Source: Acanthaster planci (lineage: Eukaryota > Echinodermata > Asteroidea > Valvatida > Acanthasteridae). From it: DNA of 64,000 bases. The stretch is from contig NW_019091425.1 in NCBI RefSeq assembly GCF_001949145.1, forward strand, positions 1,045,609-1,109,608, read 5' to 3'. Shown here one piece after another: positions 35,301 through 48,200 of this stretch (position 1 is its first letter; every line of letters begins with the position of its first letter). The translations under genes were made by a program, and so were the position numbers. The notes under the pieces were generated by a model, which was given only the letters and a program-made list of their open reading frames with translations, was not told where the DNA came from and searched no databases.

Positions 35301-38300
35301 ATTCCGGGGGGGTAGCTAAAATATTGGAGACGAAATAAAATCTAAAATGGCGCTGAATAAAAACCACACTGAGCAAACAAAGCGTATAAAGGTGGAATAC
35401 AATCCCAGAGTCAATCAAATCCATTACAAACCTTTCCAAAACAAAACAAAACATAATGAGATGAAAACTGTATGTTACAAGAATGAGCAGCCTTAACTCC
35501 AAAAACTGGCCACCCCTTTGCATTTAGGAAATGAAAATGCTCAACAAGCATGAAAAATCCGGATAAGTCTCATCATGTGCACAGTGAGAGCATTAATATC
35601 AGTAATTCCAAAAACTATACGACGATTTTTGTCCTATTTCCCGAATTAGTCCAATTGCAAAAAAAAAATTTATAAATTATTATAATACATACATGTAACT
35701 ATCAAATTTCAGGTAACACAAACTCACAAAATCAAACCTTGCCTTTCGGTTGTTTAACCCAGTGACAAACAAAATATAGCAAGACTGTGCAGACAGCTTT
35801 GCCTGAATATTAAACAGGCACATAAATGATCTCAAAGAATGAATAATTACCTGTAAATATGAAAATTATTTTTTTATAAAAAATTCTAGAGTGAAAATGG
35901 CATCTATGGCATTTTTTTCTTGTAATAATCCTCAGTAAAAAATACTGCACCCAGAGTATGAAATGGGCCAAATGAATATTAACTTCTTGATATGATTTTT
36001 TTATAAAGCTCATATTTTTCATTCTTTTTTAAAAATGCTTCTAAGAATAGATACAAAAGCAAAAAATCTAAAAAGTCTCCCACATCAATTTTTTTACAGT
36101 CACACATGCACTTCAACTCATGTCTAGGTCTTAACCTTTGAGAATTTTATGTCATAAATAAATTACAAATGGAAACATTTGTGTGGATAAATGCTAAATT
36201 TCAATGCTCTGTGAAAATTGAAAAAAACTGTAGTAATACCAGGCAAGTGCCCATCAAAGCCAATATTTAAGACACAAGGATATTATGTGAACTGACTTAC
36301 AACAAGAATGCATCAATTCTCTGCTTTTCAACAATCACAATACACCATCTAATGAAGCTATAATTCTCCAACAACAGGTCATGAATATTTTACTCCAGTA
36401 CATGTACAAAGGGGAAAAAATCTACTCACTAAAACTGTGGAAAAATCTTGTTAAAAGGAATTCTGGTTTTTAAGTTAACAAGAAATATATATGCAATAAA
36501 TGAGCAATGTACACTTGGTCGATTCAACACACAGAGGCAACTTTGCACAAATACTGTACTGTGAATTGATTGAAGTTGAACAAATTCTTTTTTACCTCTT
36601 AGAATTTATTAGTCGCACACAAAATCATCTTTCTACTTTGTCGTATGGACAGCAAATTTTCCCTCTTTCTATCTGGTTAACTGTTACTTGAAATTAACAG
36701 CAAACATCCATTTACTGACTGACTACAAACCAATCTATTGGTGTCAATTCATTTTTTTGTCAGTGTTTCACGTCAAACAGGGTTCACAATACTTACATCC
36801 AGTGAATACATCCGCAGGCAGAATACAGGTTCTACAATAATATTATAATCCACCTCTGCAGCAATGGTAAAAAAAACCCAAACCAACACAAATCACATGC
36901 ACAAGGTATAGAGGGTATATATCTAGTAATCAAAGGTTACTACATTGTACACAACATACATGTAGAAGGAAGAATCAGAAGTGGGACATGCTTGTTCAAT
37001 AATAAGATCCAGTTGTTATACACATAAATTATGTGATGCAGGCTCTTCAACTGATTTTTGGTTCACTCAAACCAATTTAAACGCAAGATTTCCGATCCAA
37101 CTTCAAACAAAACGGATGCTATTTCAGTGCCACATATACATGTACCTACACATGTATGTTTCAGTGACTGCTGTGGGCCATTGCCATGAACCACAGCAAC
37201 ACATAAAAAAAAACATGAGAAAACATTGCACATGTGGTAATTTGACACGCCGTAACAGGATTGTCCACGGTAGACTTGTTTCCCATTAAAAAAAAAGAGA
37301 AGAAAATCTGCTTCGTATAAAAGTGTATGAATGACCCGTTTGCTCATCTAAAAAATAATATGTAATATAAAGTTCACACATGCCAAGTTGATTTATATTA
37401 GCACTTGAGATACTTCTGTACCGCCAGCATTTATATTGTCAGCTTATATAAACTGTTCTAGTACTCATACATGTACATGTACAACAACCGCACAGTAATT
37501 TCAACAATAAAAATTTGAAAAAGTGGAAGATTAAACTAGAAACTCTACAAATGTAAAAATCTAGTACAGTTCTGTTTGTGCACAATTTGGCTGTTATTAT
37601 TTAGCACACGTTTTTTGTTTTAAATAGACACAGATTGCATAACATATATGCATGTTACATGTAGTTCGGGCGTCACATTCTTGATTGCACAGTAGGTATG
37701 CTTTGGTGATCTTTTAATGAAATGTAATTCTAATCTCAAGGTAACACGTTTACATGCTGCAGTGTGGATTAATTTGGGACATTGAACGTGACCTGACCTA
37801 CCATGCCTATACATGTATGTGACTACAAGTTTGTCTATTTGTAAACCATGACAGTGTTTTATCTGGTTTAAGGGAAAAAATGCAAGAGCACAGCCACATA
37901 CTGGTCACAACTGACTCAAAAAGAGATAGACAGCACATTTCATATCTTTAGACAGTTTAGCATCACAATGACAACTGGATACATATGTACTGTACGATTG
38001 CAAAACACAGTACGAAAACGTGCATAAAGGTTAACGACATAAAGTGTTAAGTGGCTCATCTACTGTATATTAGAAACTTCCGTTAAACAGGCACAATTTG
38101 TCTCTTTAAGTCTACTCATTTTTTACTGAGTCAGTGTTTCAGAATAAAGGAGCGTAACCAGTCTGGTATAAAGGGCTTAGAGTTGACTCAGACAGAAATG
38201 GGATTTTCAGTTAAGCCGCAAGGAAACTGACTTAGTTTGTCGTCAAAAAAGGTGTGACATTTTGCAATGGCCAAGTCTAGATCATGGTTGTTATTTCAAA

Positions 38301-39038
38301 TCAGCATGTGTCAAATATACATGGAGGAACAAGGCTTTACGTCGAATCCAATATTTCATGAAGTATTAGCACACATCATTTTGGCATCAGATTTAAGATT
38401 AAACTATTGGGAACCGAATGCGACCTCACTACATGCCGAGACATGGGTAATCGGTAAATTGCAAGAGTAACAATTCAAAGTTTCTCAACCTACACTGTAT
38501 GAACATTTTGCTACCAAATGCTAATGTGTTGAGCATCACGTGCTTTTTCAAAGAAGAAGACATAACAGAATAACTTGATTCTTTTCTCTACGCCCACAGT
38601 TTTCCAGAGTTCTGCATCTTCACGTAACTTTGAAATTTCACCAACTCCAATGAAAGCAATGGGAAAAGGCAGGACTGCATGCCAGTAGCCCTGCATACTC
38701 TGTAACAGTCTTTTTATTGTTTAATGCAGCCCTTAGAAGCTGTGAGAACAGCTCTGCTCTGAATCTCAAAGTTACGAGTTTGTGCCACATAGGGGAAAGT
38801 TGTCTGAACCAGAAATCAAACTAATACAATATGACATTACAAAAATAGTTCATTTGAAATAATTACAGGTTTAGACACATTTCCACTACAACACAAAACC
38901 ACTTCTACATTTTGTAAGACCAATGCAACCGTCAAATTTATTTTAAAAAACTGTTTCACCTCAAGACCGTTGACACTAAAAGTTGTTTGCCTCGCCCCAC
39001 CTATTTCTTGGGCTCCCCTGCTGGCTTCGGTAGGTCAC
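32378..39038 (-). other. Probable long 3' UTR of the CPEB gene
   Basis: About 6.6 kb downstream of the CPEB stop without convincing splice-bounded open frames. It is poor in repeats until about 36.4 kb and U-rich on the transcript strand. Vertebrate CPEB2/3/4 mRNAs also have long 3' UTRs (family knowledge). - strand AATAAA signals occur at 38937-38942, 38713-38718, 36605-36610, 34604-34609 and 32372-32377, so several 3' UTR lengths are possible. CPE-like UUUUAU words lie at 37507-37512, 35335-35340 and 32501-32506. miR-92-class seed matches lie at 35090-35096 and 37225-37231. The distal extent is inference. Confidence 0.4.
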
Positions 39039-39263
39039 TTACCAGCGGAACGGCACAGACCTGGGCCTGTCCCCTCCTTCCTTGACCAGGGGCTTGTGGA
39101 ATTCCCGTCCAGGGCGGGCATGTATGGCAGCCCAACAAAAGTCGCAGTAGTATTGGAGGCAGGTCACATTGGCACAGAAGAAAGGGGCAAACTTGCCACC
39201 GCAGCGAACACCTTGGCACTCGTCGCACATCTGATCATCGAGGACATATGGTTTCACCTCAAC
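39039..39263 (-). CDS. CPEB: CPEB coding exon 8, ZZ-type zinc-binding domain and stop
   Basis: 75 codons including TAA. Encodes [37 protein letters not shown] and the C-terminal [19 protein letters not shown]. Acceptor ATGCAG. The CPEB ZZ domain packs against the RRMs and binds zinc (family knowledge). The stop codon is embedded in CTG|GTAAGTGA, a consensus donor; see findings. Confidence 0.96.
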   Translation of the reverse strand, partial: VEVKPYVLDDQMCDECQGVRCGGKFAPFFCANVTCLQYYCDFCWAAIHARPGREFHKPLVKEGGDRPRSVPFRW

Positions 39264-42200
39264 CTGCATTGTTAAAGCAATTTGCATTTATATACTCCAT
39301 GCACATGTACACATGTATGTATGTACAAGTACTCATCGACACAGGGATGTTTACACAATAACAAAAAACAACAGACTCCACTCTCAAAGTCGATGCTAAA
39401 TTAACATAAACATGAAAACCTGGCTGTAATATCTACGCCATGTTATGACTACTCCTTAATGCAGGTTACAAATTTATGCAAACATCTGTACAAGGGCCAA
39501 ATTGCAGTCTGGGGGTGCCAGTCTCATTAGTCCATGCAAATATCCCTGAGCAGCTTCATGCAATGCAATCGAGGATTATCTGCAGAGATACTGCTGGACC
39601 ATACCGACCATCAAACTTGCAGCCAAATGTTACAGTGAACATGCAGTTCCACGTGCCACAATATCATGGACTGAAATTACCATGCTGGTACCGCCAAGAA
39701 ATCCAGATTTATAATTTTTTTTTTCTAAACACAGTGTATTGTGAGCTTTCCAGTTTCTTGTTTAAAAATTCAAAGTGATTTCTAAAATCAGCTCATTTTT
39801 TTCCACATTTACGTGTACAATTTGTATCCAAATTAGCTTTCAAATGTTGCGATTTTTTTAATGTGAGCTCAAACCACTGTTGAGAATGGCCAATCAATTA
39901 GGCTTTCATGCAGTTACATGTGCAATGCTATCCATGTAACCTTTGTAGTAAATTTCAATGTCCATGTGAATGAACAACACAATGAATTACATGCCGGTAG
40001 CTACAGGGTGAAGCATTTCAGACAGATCAGATGATACTGCGTGGGTGGTGAGCGCATTAACATTGGTGTCCATATGGTGCAGAGGCACGAATGGGATCAA
40101 GGTTTGGCATGAGAGAAAACTGGTGTCTGTGCATAAACAAAATCCCCCGTCACACCACTCAATACATGGAGGAAAAATGTCTGTAGTGCTACATGCACAT
40201 GTTATGTACATGAACAAGCACATTTACACATGAAATGCAGTTCTTACTGAATGTACACAAGTTTGAGAGAATATAATCCTACTCAAGAGACATACTTAAA
40301 AAAAATTCACATCTGAAATACAGAAATATAAAAATTCAGGCAAAGCAAGGGTAAGTTTTGTTAAGAATGGGTAAAAATGCCAATCTCTCTTCAAGAGGAC
40401 ATTGATTTTGTTATCACTAAAAGCATTCCTTGCCTGGCATGTGTGTATGCTCATTGCTTGATGACATGTAAGGCAATTTTTACAGCTAATTTACTGTATT
40501 GGTATGTGTACAAGGTGAAATGCATTTCAACCTAGTAGGTGCCACACTGAACGTAAGCTAAGGAGAGCAACAAAATGAACAGCTCATAGGCAAAAGCTGT
40601 AATACCTCATCGAATACTGGAAGTCTGGAATAGGCAGAACAAGAATGAATGACAAAGCCAAAAGGGGGGGTGTCTAGAGCATGTCTCTGTGACCAGATGC
40701 GTTTGTCCTTACCCTCTTGTCAATATCGCCATGCTGGAGCTGCACGAAGCGAGCGCTGATGGCGGCGATGTAGCTTTGCTGATTGGAGAAAGCCACCCGG
40801 CCGGCACCCTTGGGGTACTTCAACTCCGGGTCCGTGTCGATGCCAGCGTAGCACACCCCTCCGTACAGACGATCCATGATCATGGCCAGCTCAACTGGAA
40901 AGAGAACAAACAATCAGGTTGAAGATGTAGGACAGGCTCAGGGGTGGAAGGGGAAATTAACGTGGTACATGTATTAACAATACTACGACGTTGTCAGGGT
41001 ATTTCTAAATGTCAGGCTTCAAGGTTTAAGTGATTGATCAGATTTTGGAAGGATGAGATCTGCATTACAGGGTTGCTGGCGTTTCATATTCTATCAAAGA
41101 ATGAAAAAGAATCACCCATTTCTATGAATAAAACAAAAAAACTTCCATCCTTCAAATTTTGTCCAAACAACAGTGACACTATCATGTGATTGTGACATTT
41201 TACAATAACAATTCAGGGGTTATGTGTTTCCATCAATCAAAACAAAAAGCAAACAAGACATGCTTTACCAGTAAAAATCCCATATTTTCACCTATTTAAA
41301 GATAAAATGAATGGATTGCATTAAAACAAAATGTAATTCAGTATTTTTTTACAATTCTATGTTAATGATTATTATGCCAACGTAAACCTATTTTGTCACT
41401 GTATCTTGCAGGATTTCAGATGTGCTCTTTGTCAAGACAGCGTCACTTCCTTCATCACAAATAATCAGGAGGGAAGTAATCCTGTAGTAGGCTAATTTTC
41501 ACAACAGTAAAGCCAGGGGTCTTTGTGAGGCGAATTTCTAATAAGTGCAGAGTGGGTGTAAGCATCTCAAGGGGCATTTCCAGAGATTTCCGAAAATTCC
41601 CCCCCTCCTCTCAAACAGCATAGTATTTCAAAATGGAAGAACCACTGATAGGTATCCTGAAGTGCTTTTAGGCAGGTAGGCATTGTTGGCACTGTAAATT
41701 AAATCAAGTACAGACAACAATTCTCGTCAGACAACTTGGGGGTGAAGGGCTGCAATTAAATTATGCGACTCGTAGGTGAACCCCCATTCACAGGTGCCAA
41801 AATGACTCAGGCCAATAAGGGAAGACCGTGGCTGTATCAGGTGGACGGAGGAAGGAAATTGCTAATTGATTTCCTATGGCTTCCACACATGTCCATATCC
41901 ATTCAGGTTTTTGCTGATCGGAAAAATGCCACAGCTTGTAGGAGGGGGCGGTGGACGTACTTTGACCCATGTGGACTGGACAACAGGGACAGCAGTCTAT
42001 TAGGGTGTCTAATCCATTAGACCAGTTAGACCATGAGGACAGGATGGCCAGACTGACCAATACATAAGAGATACCTTCTCAGGGTCACTGGTGGCCTGTG
42101 GAGACATTCCAGCATTAGGTTATAGATTGATCTACATGTCAGTGTAGTAACAAACTCATAAAAGAGCTGACCAGTCACAGAAATATTTTTAAATTCTGAG

Positions 42201-45200
42201 TCATACAGCCGAATAATTTCCCTTCCATTTTCACAATCCCTCTTCAGCTGGCCTATTTATAAACTGCACAGCTGAAACCATCATATCCACAGCAGGGCTT
42301 AAGCAGTGTAAAGATGCCTGGAGCAGAAGCACAGACACACTGAATAACCTGCGATTGGGAGGAATATGAGGAAACGTGTTCAAACACGATCCAAGAACCC
42401 CATAATCAAACTTACTCGCTCGGAGAGGCCTGGGCACTCCTCCAACGAATATTGTTTTCCTGGGGTCCAGAGGCTGCGAGCCATCCAAAACAAAGTCGCT
42501 GTCAGCAAGGTTCCAGGGGCGGATTTGGACCTAACCAAAAAGAAGAAATGTACAGAATCATGAGACCAGTAGCAATTTTGCGTGGCTTAAGAAAAGACTA
42601 CTGTCTTTGACGCTCATAAATCACAGAAATTTTCATTAAATTTACATGTATGTCTGAATGCTTTCTCCCCCTTAAAACATCTTTGCACCAACAAACTGAT
42701 TCCAAATTTGTACACTGTTCCATGCAGAATTTATGAAATATATGTCAATAGTGAATGGTACTGTGGGTGGAAAGTTTCTGACAGTAACCCAAGTCAAAGT
42801 CAAATCAAACTTTTCTTATCAACATGCCTTGCTTTGGGTGCAACTGCGATTGTCTGATTACAATTTACAAAATGTGTGTATACATGTTCATATACGTTGT
42901 AAATTTGAAGACATCTTCTACATAATTTGACAAAAGTGCATGAACATGTACATTATATTTACAACCACAACTATTTGTACATTCGTTAAGTATACCAGTA
43001 CGTGTAAGAGCACAATCTCTCCTTTTTTTTACTGCTTATTATTATTGTTTCACCACAGTAGTATTTCAAGCAAGAAAAATCCAAAAATAGGAACACATGC
43101 AACATGTTTCAATTGAATAGAGGATCATGAAAACACTATTTTCCACGCAAGATTGTGCCTTTTTAGTAACCATGTCATACCATTACGAGTAAAAATAACC
43201 TGTGAGGCATACTTTCTCATGGAGAATATCCTTTTCAAATTATCATTCGTCCCTTCAAGAAATACTACATTAAGCACAGGCACGGCATGTATTTTTGACT
43301 GGTATTTCCTCCTTATCAGACGTACTGATGGGAGACATCCCGCATGAATCACTCAATTTGCTTCAGAAAAAACAAAGAAAAATGGAGGGAGAGAGAGAGA
43401 GACAGACAGAGAGGCCAAAGATATTCACAGGTCAACATTCCCGTTTTGCGGTGGGGGGGGGGAAATCTCATCCAAATGGGTCCTTTCCCAGAATGATAAA
43501 TGAGTCTTGCATACAAGACGACTGCCTGCACCCCTGCGCCTGCATCATTATTGTGGGGTGTTGGCCTGGTCATGAAATATGCAAGGCCGGGTAGGGTTCA
43601 GGCAGGAGATTGGCTTTGGGGTGATCAGCTGGGAATCTCAACTAGCTGAGCATGATTTCAATCCTGTCAGGGAAAATTAAGGATGCCTCTTGAAAACTGG
43701 TGATGATTTGTTTGTCTTCTTAAAAGGACATGGCTCACCCCGGCGAACACTGCTTCACAAAATACGAGCACCTTATAATGTATAAGTAGTGCTTTTTCAA
43801 AAGTACAAGGAATAAACAATACAGGTTTCCTTGTATTTTTTTATTTTTTTTTTAATCTAATACAAATTTGTGAATTTTGTTTGAAAACATTCAATGACAT
43901 CAGATGCAATGCCTGTATCACACAAAAAACTCTTTTGTATTGATTCCAACACACAATAACTGTCAATATTTCTGTATTTCATTGACTATGCCACATACAA
44001 GCCATACCAAGGGTTTCACAATAAAGGTTTTGGGCGGTCATTCACACCAAAGTCATTTCTCCAGTCAAATTAACAAGCACTGACTTACGGGTTTGTCTTT
44101 AATGGTCGGACTTGAGACGCAGAGATAGAGTTTGTCCTCCTCCTTAATGCATGCCTCGATCAGTGCCTGCACAGACCGCTCGTCTTGGAACAGGAGGAAT
44201 GCATAACCTAGGGGGACAACATTATCAGACATCATCAGCACGAAATGCAAAGGACGTCAAGTGAGGAACTCAAAACTATGCTTTATGGGTTCGAGTCTGT
44301 TCGTCAAGGGCTGGCAAGCTGGAGGTCTTTTGGGGGAGGGGGCTGGTCATAAATTATACACAACACAAAACAGGGAGTGGAAAAAACATACAAGACAAGC
44401 ATGAAACTGTTCAATGTAATGTGCCATTTCTGCACCCGACATTTCCCTCTCTTGTTTTTGTCTACCCCTATAGAGAGAAGCATTTTGGCACTCTCAAGTG
44501 AACATGCATCGGACATTTCTGACAGCACCTCAATCTCAAATGACCCAACACAGACTGCGCCATTATGACAGCTCCAGCAACGTCTCTGGCATACTGAATG
44601 TACCAACAGAGCCTTTTCCAGTGCCTGCACTAATACGGTCATGGTTGAAGGCAGTGCTTCAACCCTGCAATCAGATACATGAGCTTCCTTTTAGGTGGCA
44701 TCTTGGGGGCCTTCTTAGTATCACAAGACCCATTACACTATCACTTAAGATAGCGTCCTGCCAGGCAGTCAAGACGTGGCCAGCATTACCGTCATACAAT
44801 TGACGCGTCTGTAAACTTGCCCTGGACTGAACAGGCTGAAACTCTGAAACCCCTCAAGTGTTTTCAAGCCCCCCTCCCCCACAACTTTATTTTTTGTTAA
44901 CGAGAAGCAAAAATGTGACTCCTTGGGATTCTTCGAATGAAGGGGCATCACTGTAAGAACACCGTTGGCTCAATGTTACTTGACACTTCTACAAGACACA
45001 GCTTAGGCTCTGACAAAAGCCCCCAGACACCGGCGGGAGAATAGAGAATATGTAATGGGATAGGACTGTGAAGGAATCACAGTGAATTTGTTTCATCGTG
45101 GGGTTTTGTCCAGTACCTTTGGGTGGGAAATACGACTTGCTCTCTGCTTTGTGGGGCCAGTCAACTACGAGACTGCCAAAACGTCGGAAACTGGCTGTGA

Positions 45201-48200
45201 TCTCCTCTGCAGTAAAGAAAGTGGGAGCAATTTTTTTATCATACATTGTAGCACTGACATCTGAATAATAATGCTCACTTTCAAATATCCAACTACCCCC
45301 TTTGCTCACAAAAAGAATTGACCAATTTGTTCAACTGTGCGTGCTGTGTAAGAGTGTCCTCACCAATGTTTGTGATTGCATCAAATTTGCATCAACTATA
45401 AATTTTTTATTAATGCTCTCAAGAAATACATGCACTTTTGCCTGTGAGCTCTGTTTGCATTTATTAAATTAAATGTACGGTGCATGTGCATGTAACACTG
45501 TGCATGTACACGTACATGTACATGCATATGGACACATACAGTCACACCAACATGTAGCTTGAATGTAGAAAAGTATGTACTTTACATCATAAGATCTTTT
45601 TCCATGTATACATATGCAGGTAATGAGTGCTCTTATCAAGGCCATGAATGCAATGCAAGATGTTGTCGCTCATCACTGTCTATGTCAGTGGTCTGCCACA
45701 GCATCAGCTTCATATTCCACATGGTAGCATCTAATCAACTTGACCTTTCATCAATGACTACTGTTACTGTATTTATTATAAGGCCTCCCTGATCAATACA
45801 AGCCATGATTGGATACGCAGGATAACACACGAAAGAGCTTTTAGTAGCATCAAATTAAAAATGGCAAATTGGGAAAGGCTTTTGCAGCAATGGTGGTTTA
45901 TTTCTTTGAAACAAATTTTGACTAAAACTCAACTAAGAGTGGCACCTGGCTTTATTGTGGGAAATATGTATGAGCTGTTCTGAAAATGAGCGCCTCCGAT
46001 ATTCAATATTAAATTGCAAGTGCCCCAACTTTAAAAACCACTGTAGTGCATGTATATGTGACTGTCGTTTTGATTTATCTTAGCCTTGAGTCTCTCACAC
46101 ATATCCATTACCGGTAGCTATTGTACTATTGGAATAGACAAATATATATAAGAAAGAAGATGTCCGTAGATTGTTCTGAAGCCTCACGGATACACCGTGA
46201 GACAAACAGTTGAAATTGAAGTTAATTTGATAAGTCTGTTTCAATTCACTCTCCTAGCTCTTTTTTTGGAGGGGGTGGTGGAGGCTGGGGGACAGGAACT
46301 GCTAGATACTTATAGACAATGTTATTTTTTGTTTTTAATTGGAGCTGGTGAATGAAATACCCAGCTCACGAACCACTCAACCGTTTCCCCTGCGCCAGCC
46401 CACGCTCTGTCACAACCTACCTTCATCAATATCAGGCGGCAAGCCACCCACAAACACTTTCCTGGAGAACCTCTCAATTCCGTAGTCTGGGTTCGATCGT
46501 GGAGAAATATGACCGGGAGAGCTGAGGGAGGGCACAATCTGATCATGTCGACCATCGTCCAGCAATCCATCTGCATATGGACAAGCCAAAAAAAAAGCTC
46601 AGGATTAAATTTTGGAATTCCTTTCATCGGCAGTTCAAAAGGAATGCACACTCATGGTATGGAATACGCATACATATATGTACATACATGTACAATTGAA
46701 AAGGCAAGGTTTTAAAGAACAAGACGGTTGCAAAAAATAATTAATCAATGATTTGTTAACAGTGAAACACAATTTAAGACGATTCGCATATGTTCCCGTA
46801 CATTTACTGTAGCAGTTAGCAAACAATACTAGTTCATGTACATTGCACATGTAGCTGCCGGTATGGTATATGTATATACTATATGTACATCTGTTTTGTA
46901 AAGCGGGCTAAACTTTTCCTACTTCATGGTCGCCCTTTACTAAGTATCATCATATATGAAAGCTACAAGAAGTACATTAAACAAAATACTAGTGTATAAG
47001 TCCCTAATCTTTAAAATGTACCGGTAGTGTATGTTTTTCCAGATAATTTTCATGCATACCAGTACACTCTATTGGCTTGAGGTAAATTTGTTGCGTTATT
47101 TCACATGCAAAAGGTTGCCAAATTTCAGGGAATGCAGTGCATTTAGATGTATTCTGTACGTATATATGAGCTGTAATGTTCTGCAATTCACATGCCTTTG
47201 GCATCCACATGTCTGAGTAAGAGACATACAGTACTGTAAGTATCCTTTCAAGTGGCAAAAAATATTATGATTTATGCTGTCGCTGGCATGTACGCAACTG
47301 GATGTCACTGGCAACTAAATGTTAATCATACTCCATTATAATGACCAGCTGTTTCCCTGTTTATATTTTTTTCTGTTGTATATAAAGCAAATACTTCTAC
47401 ATGTACAATGTACATGCAGCTTAGCTGTATCTGCCTCATAAAGAGTCAAAATGCATAAAAATAAGAATTTGAGGCTAAATTTAACACAGCTAAAAAAATA
47501 AAACCAGAAATTACTCATTTTCCTTAGAATTAAATGTAACTAAATGTACCAGTACATGTTGGTGCACTAATTAAAATACTGGAATAGGTACATTCATATG
47601 TGTGTATATGTACGCCGATACTTGAAATTTTAATTCAATACCTTCTAAACAGATTTGGGCCAGTTTGAAATATAAAAAGCTATGAATATGGGGGCTACGG
47701 TACATGTATACGAGGAAATTTATCACAAATGACCTCACACGTCAATGTAGGAGAAAAAAATACTGCTGTCAGTGAATCACCAGCTGGTGGATTTCTGATG
47801 GTATGCCTAATTTGCATGTGGTTCCCACACCTTGCTTTATATGCAGACTAAACAGCCATTGGGATTAATATCTACTGACAAACGGCGCATAATGAGCTTC
47901 AGAGGCACAGTAACATCTGCATCTTGCATAAGTTTGCGTGTGCTGGTAAAAACGTCAATGTATATGTACCGGTACATGTAACTGTGCTTGTGCTTTTGTT
48001 TCCACCAAGAATGAATTTCCTGAACGAGGATCTACCGGTGTTTTATTATTACTCAGGGCATCCATACCCATGTACATGTACACGTTAACAGTGCATTATA
48101 TGATATGAATCACAAGAACGGCGAACTGCCTAATTATACAGACCTGTAATAAAATATCATTGTCACTTTCTGTACCAGTGCAACATCCAGGAAGCAACTG

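Noticed and set aside
44285-44305. GGGTTCGAGTC word resembling a tRNA T-loop
   Set aside because: No A box or acceptor stem upstream.
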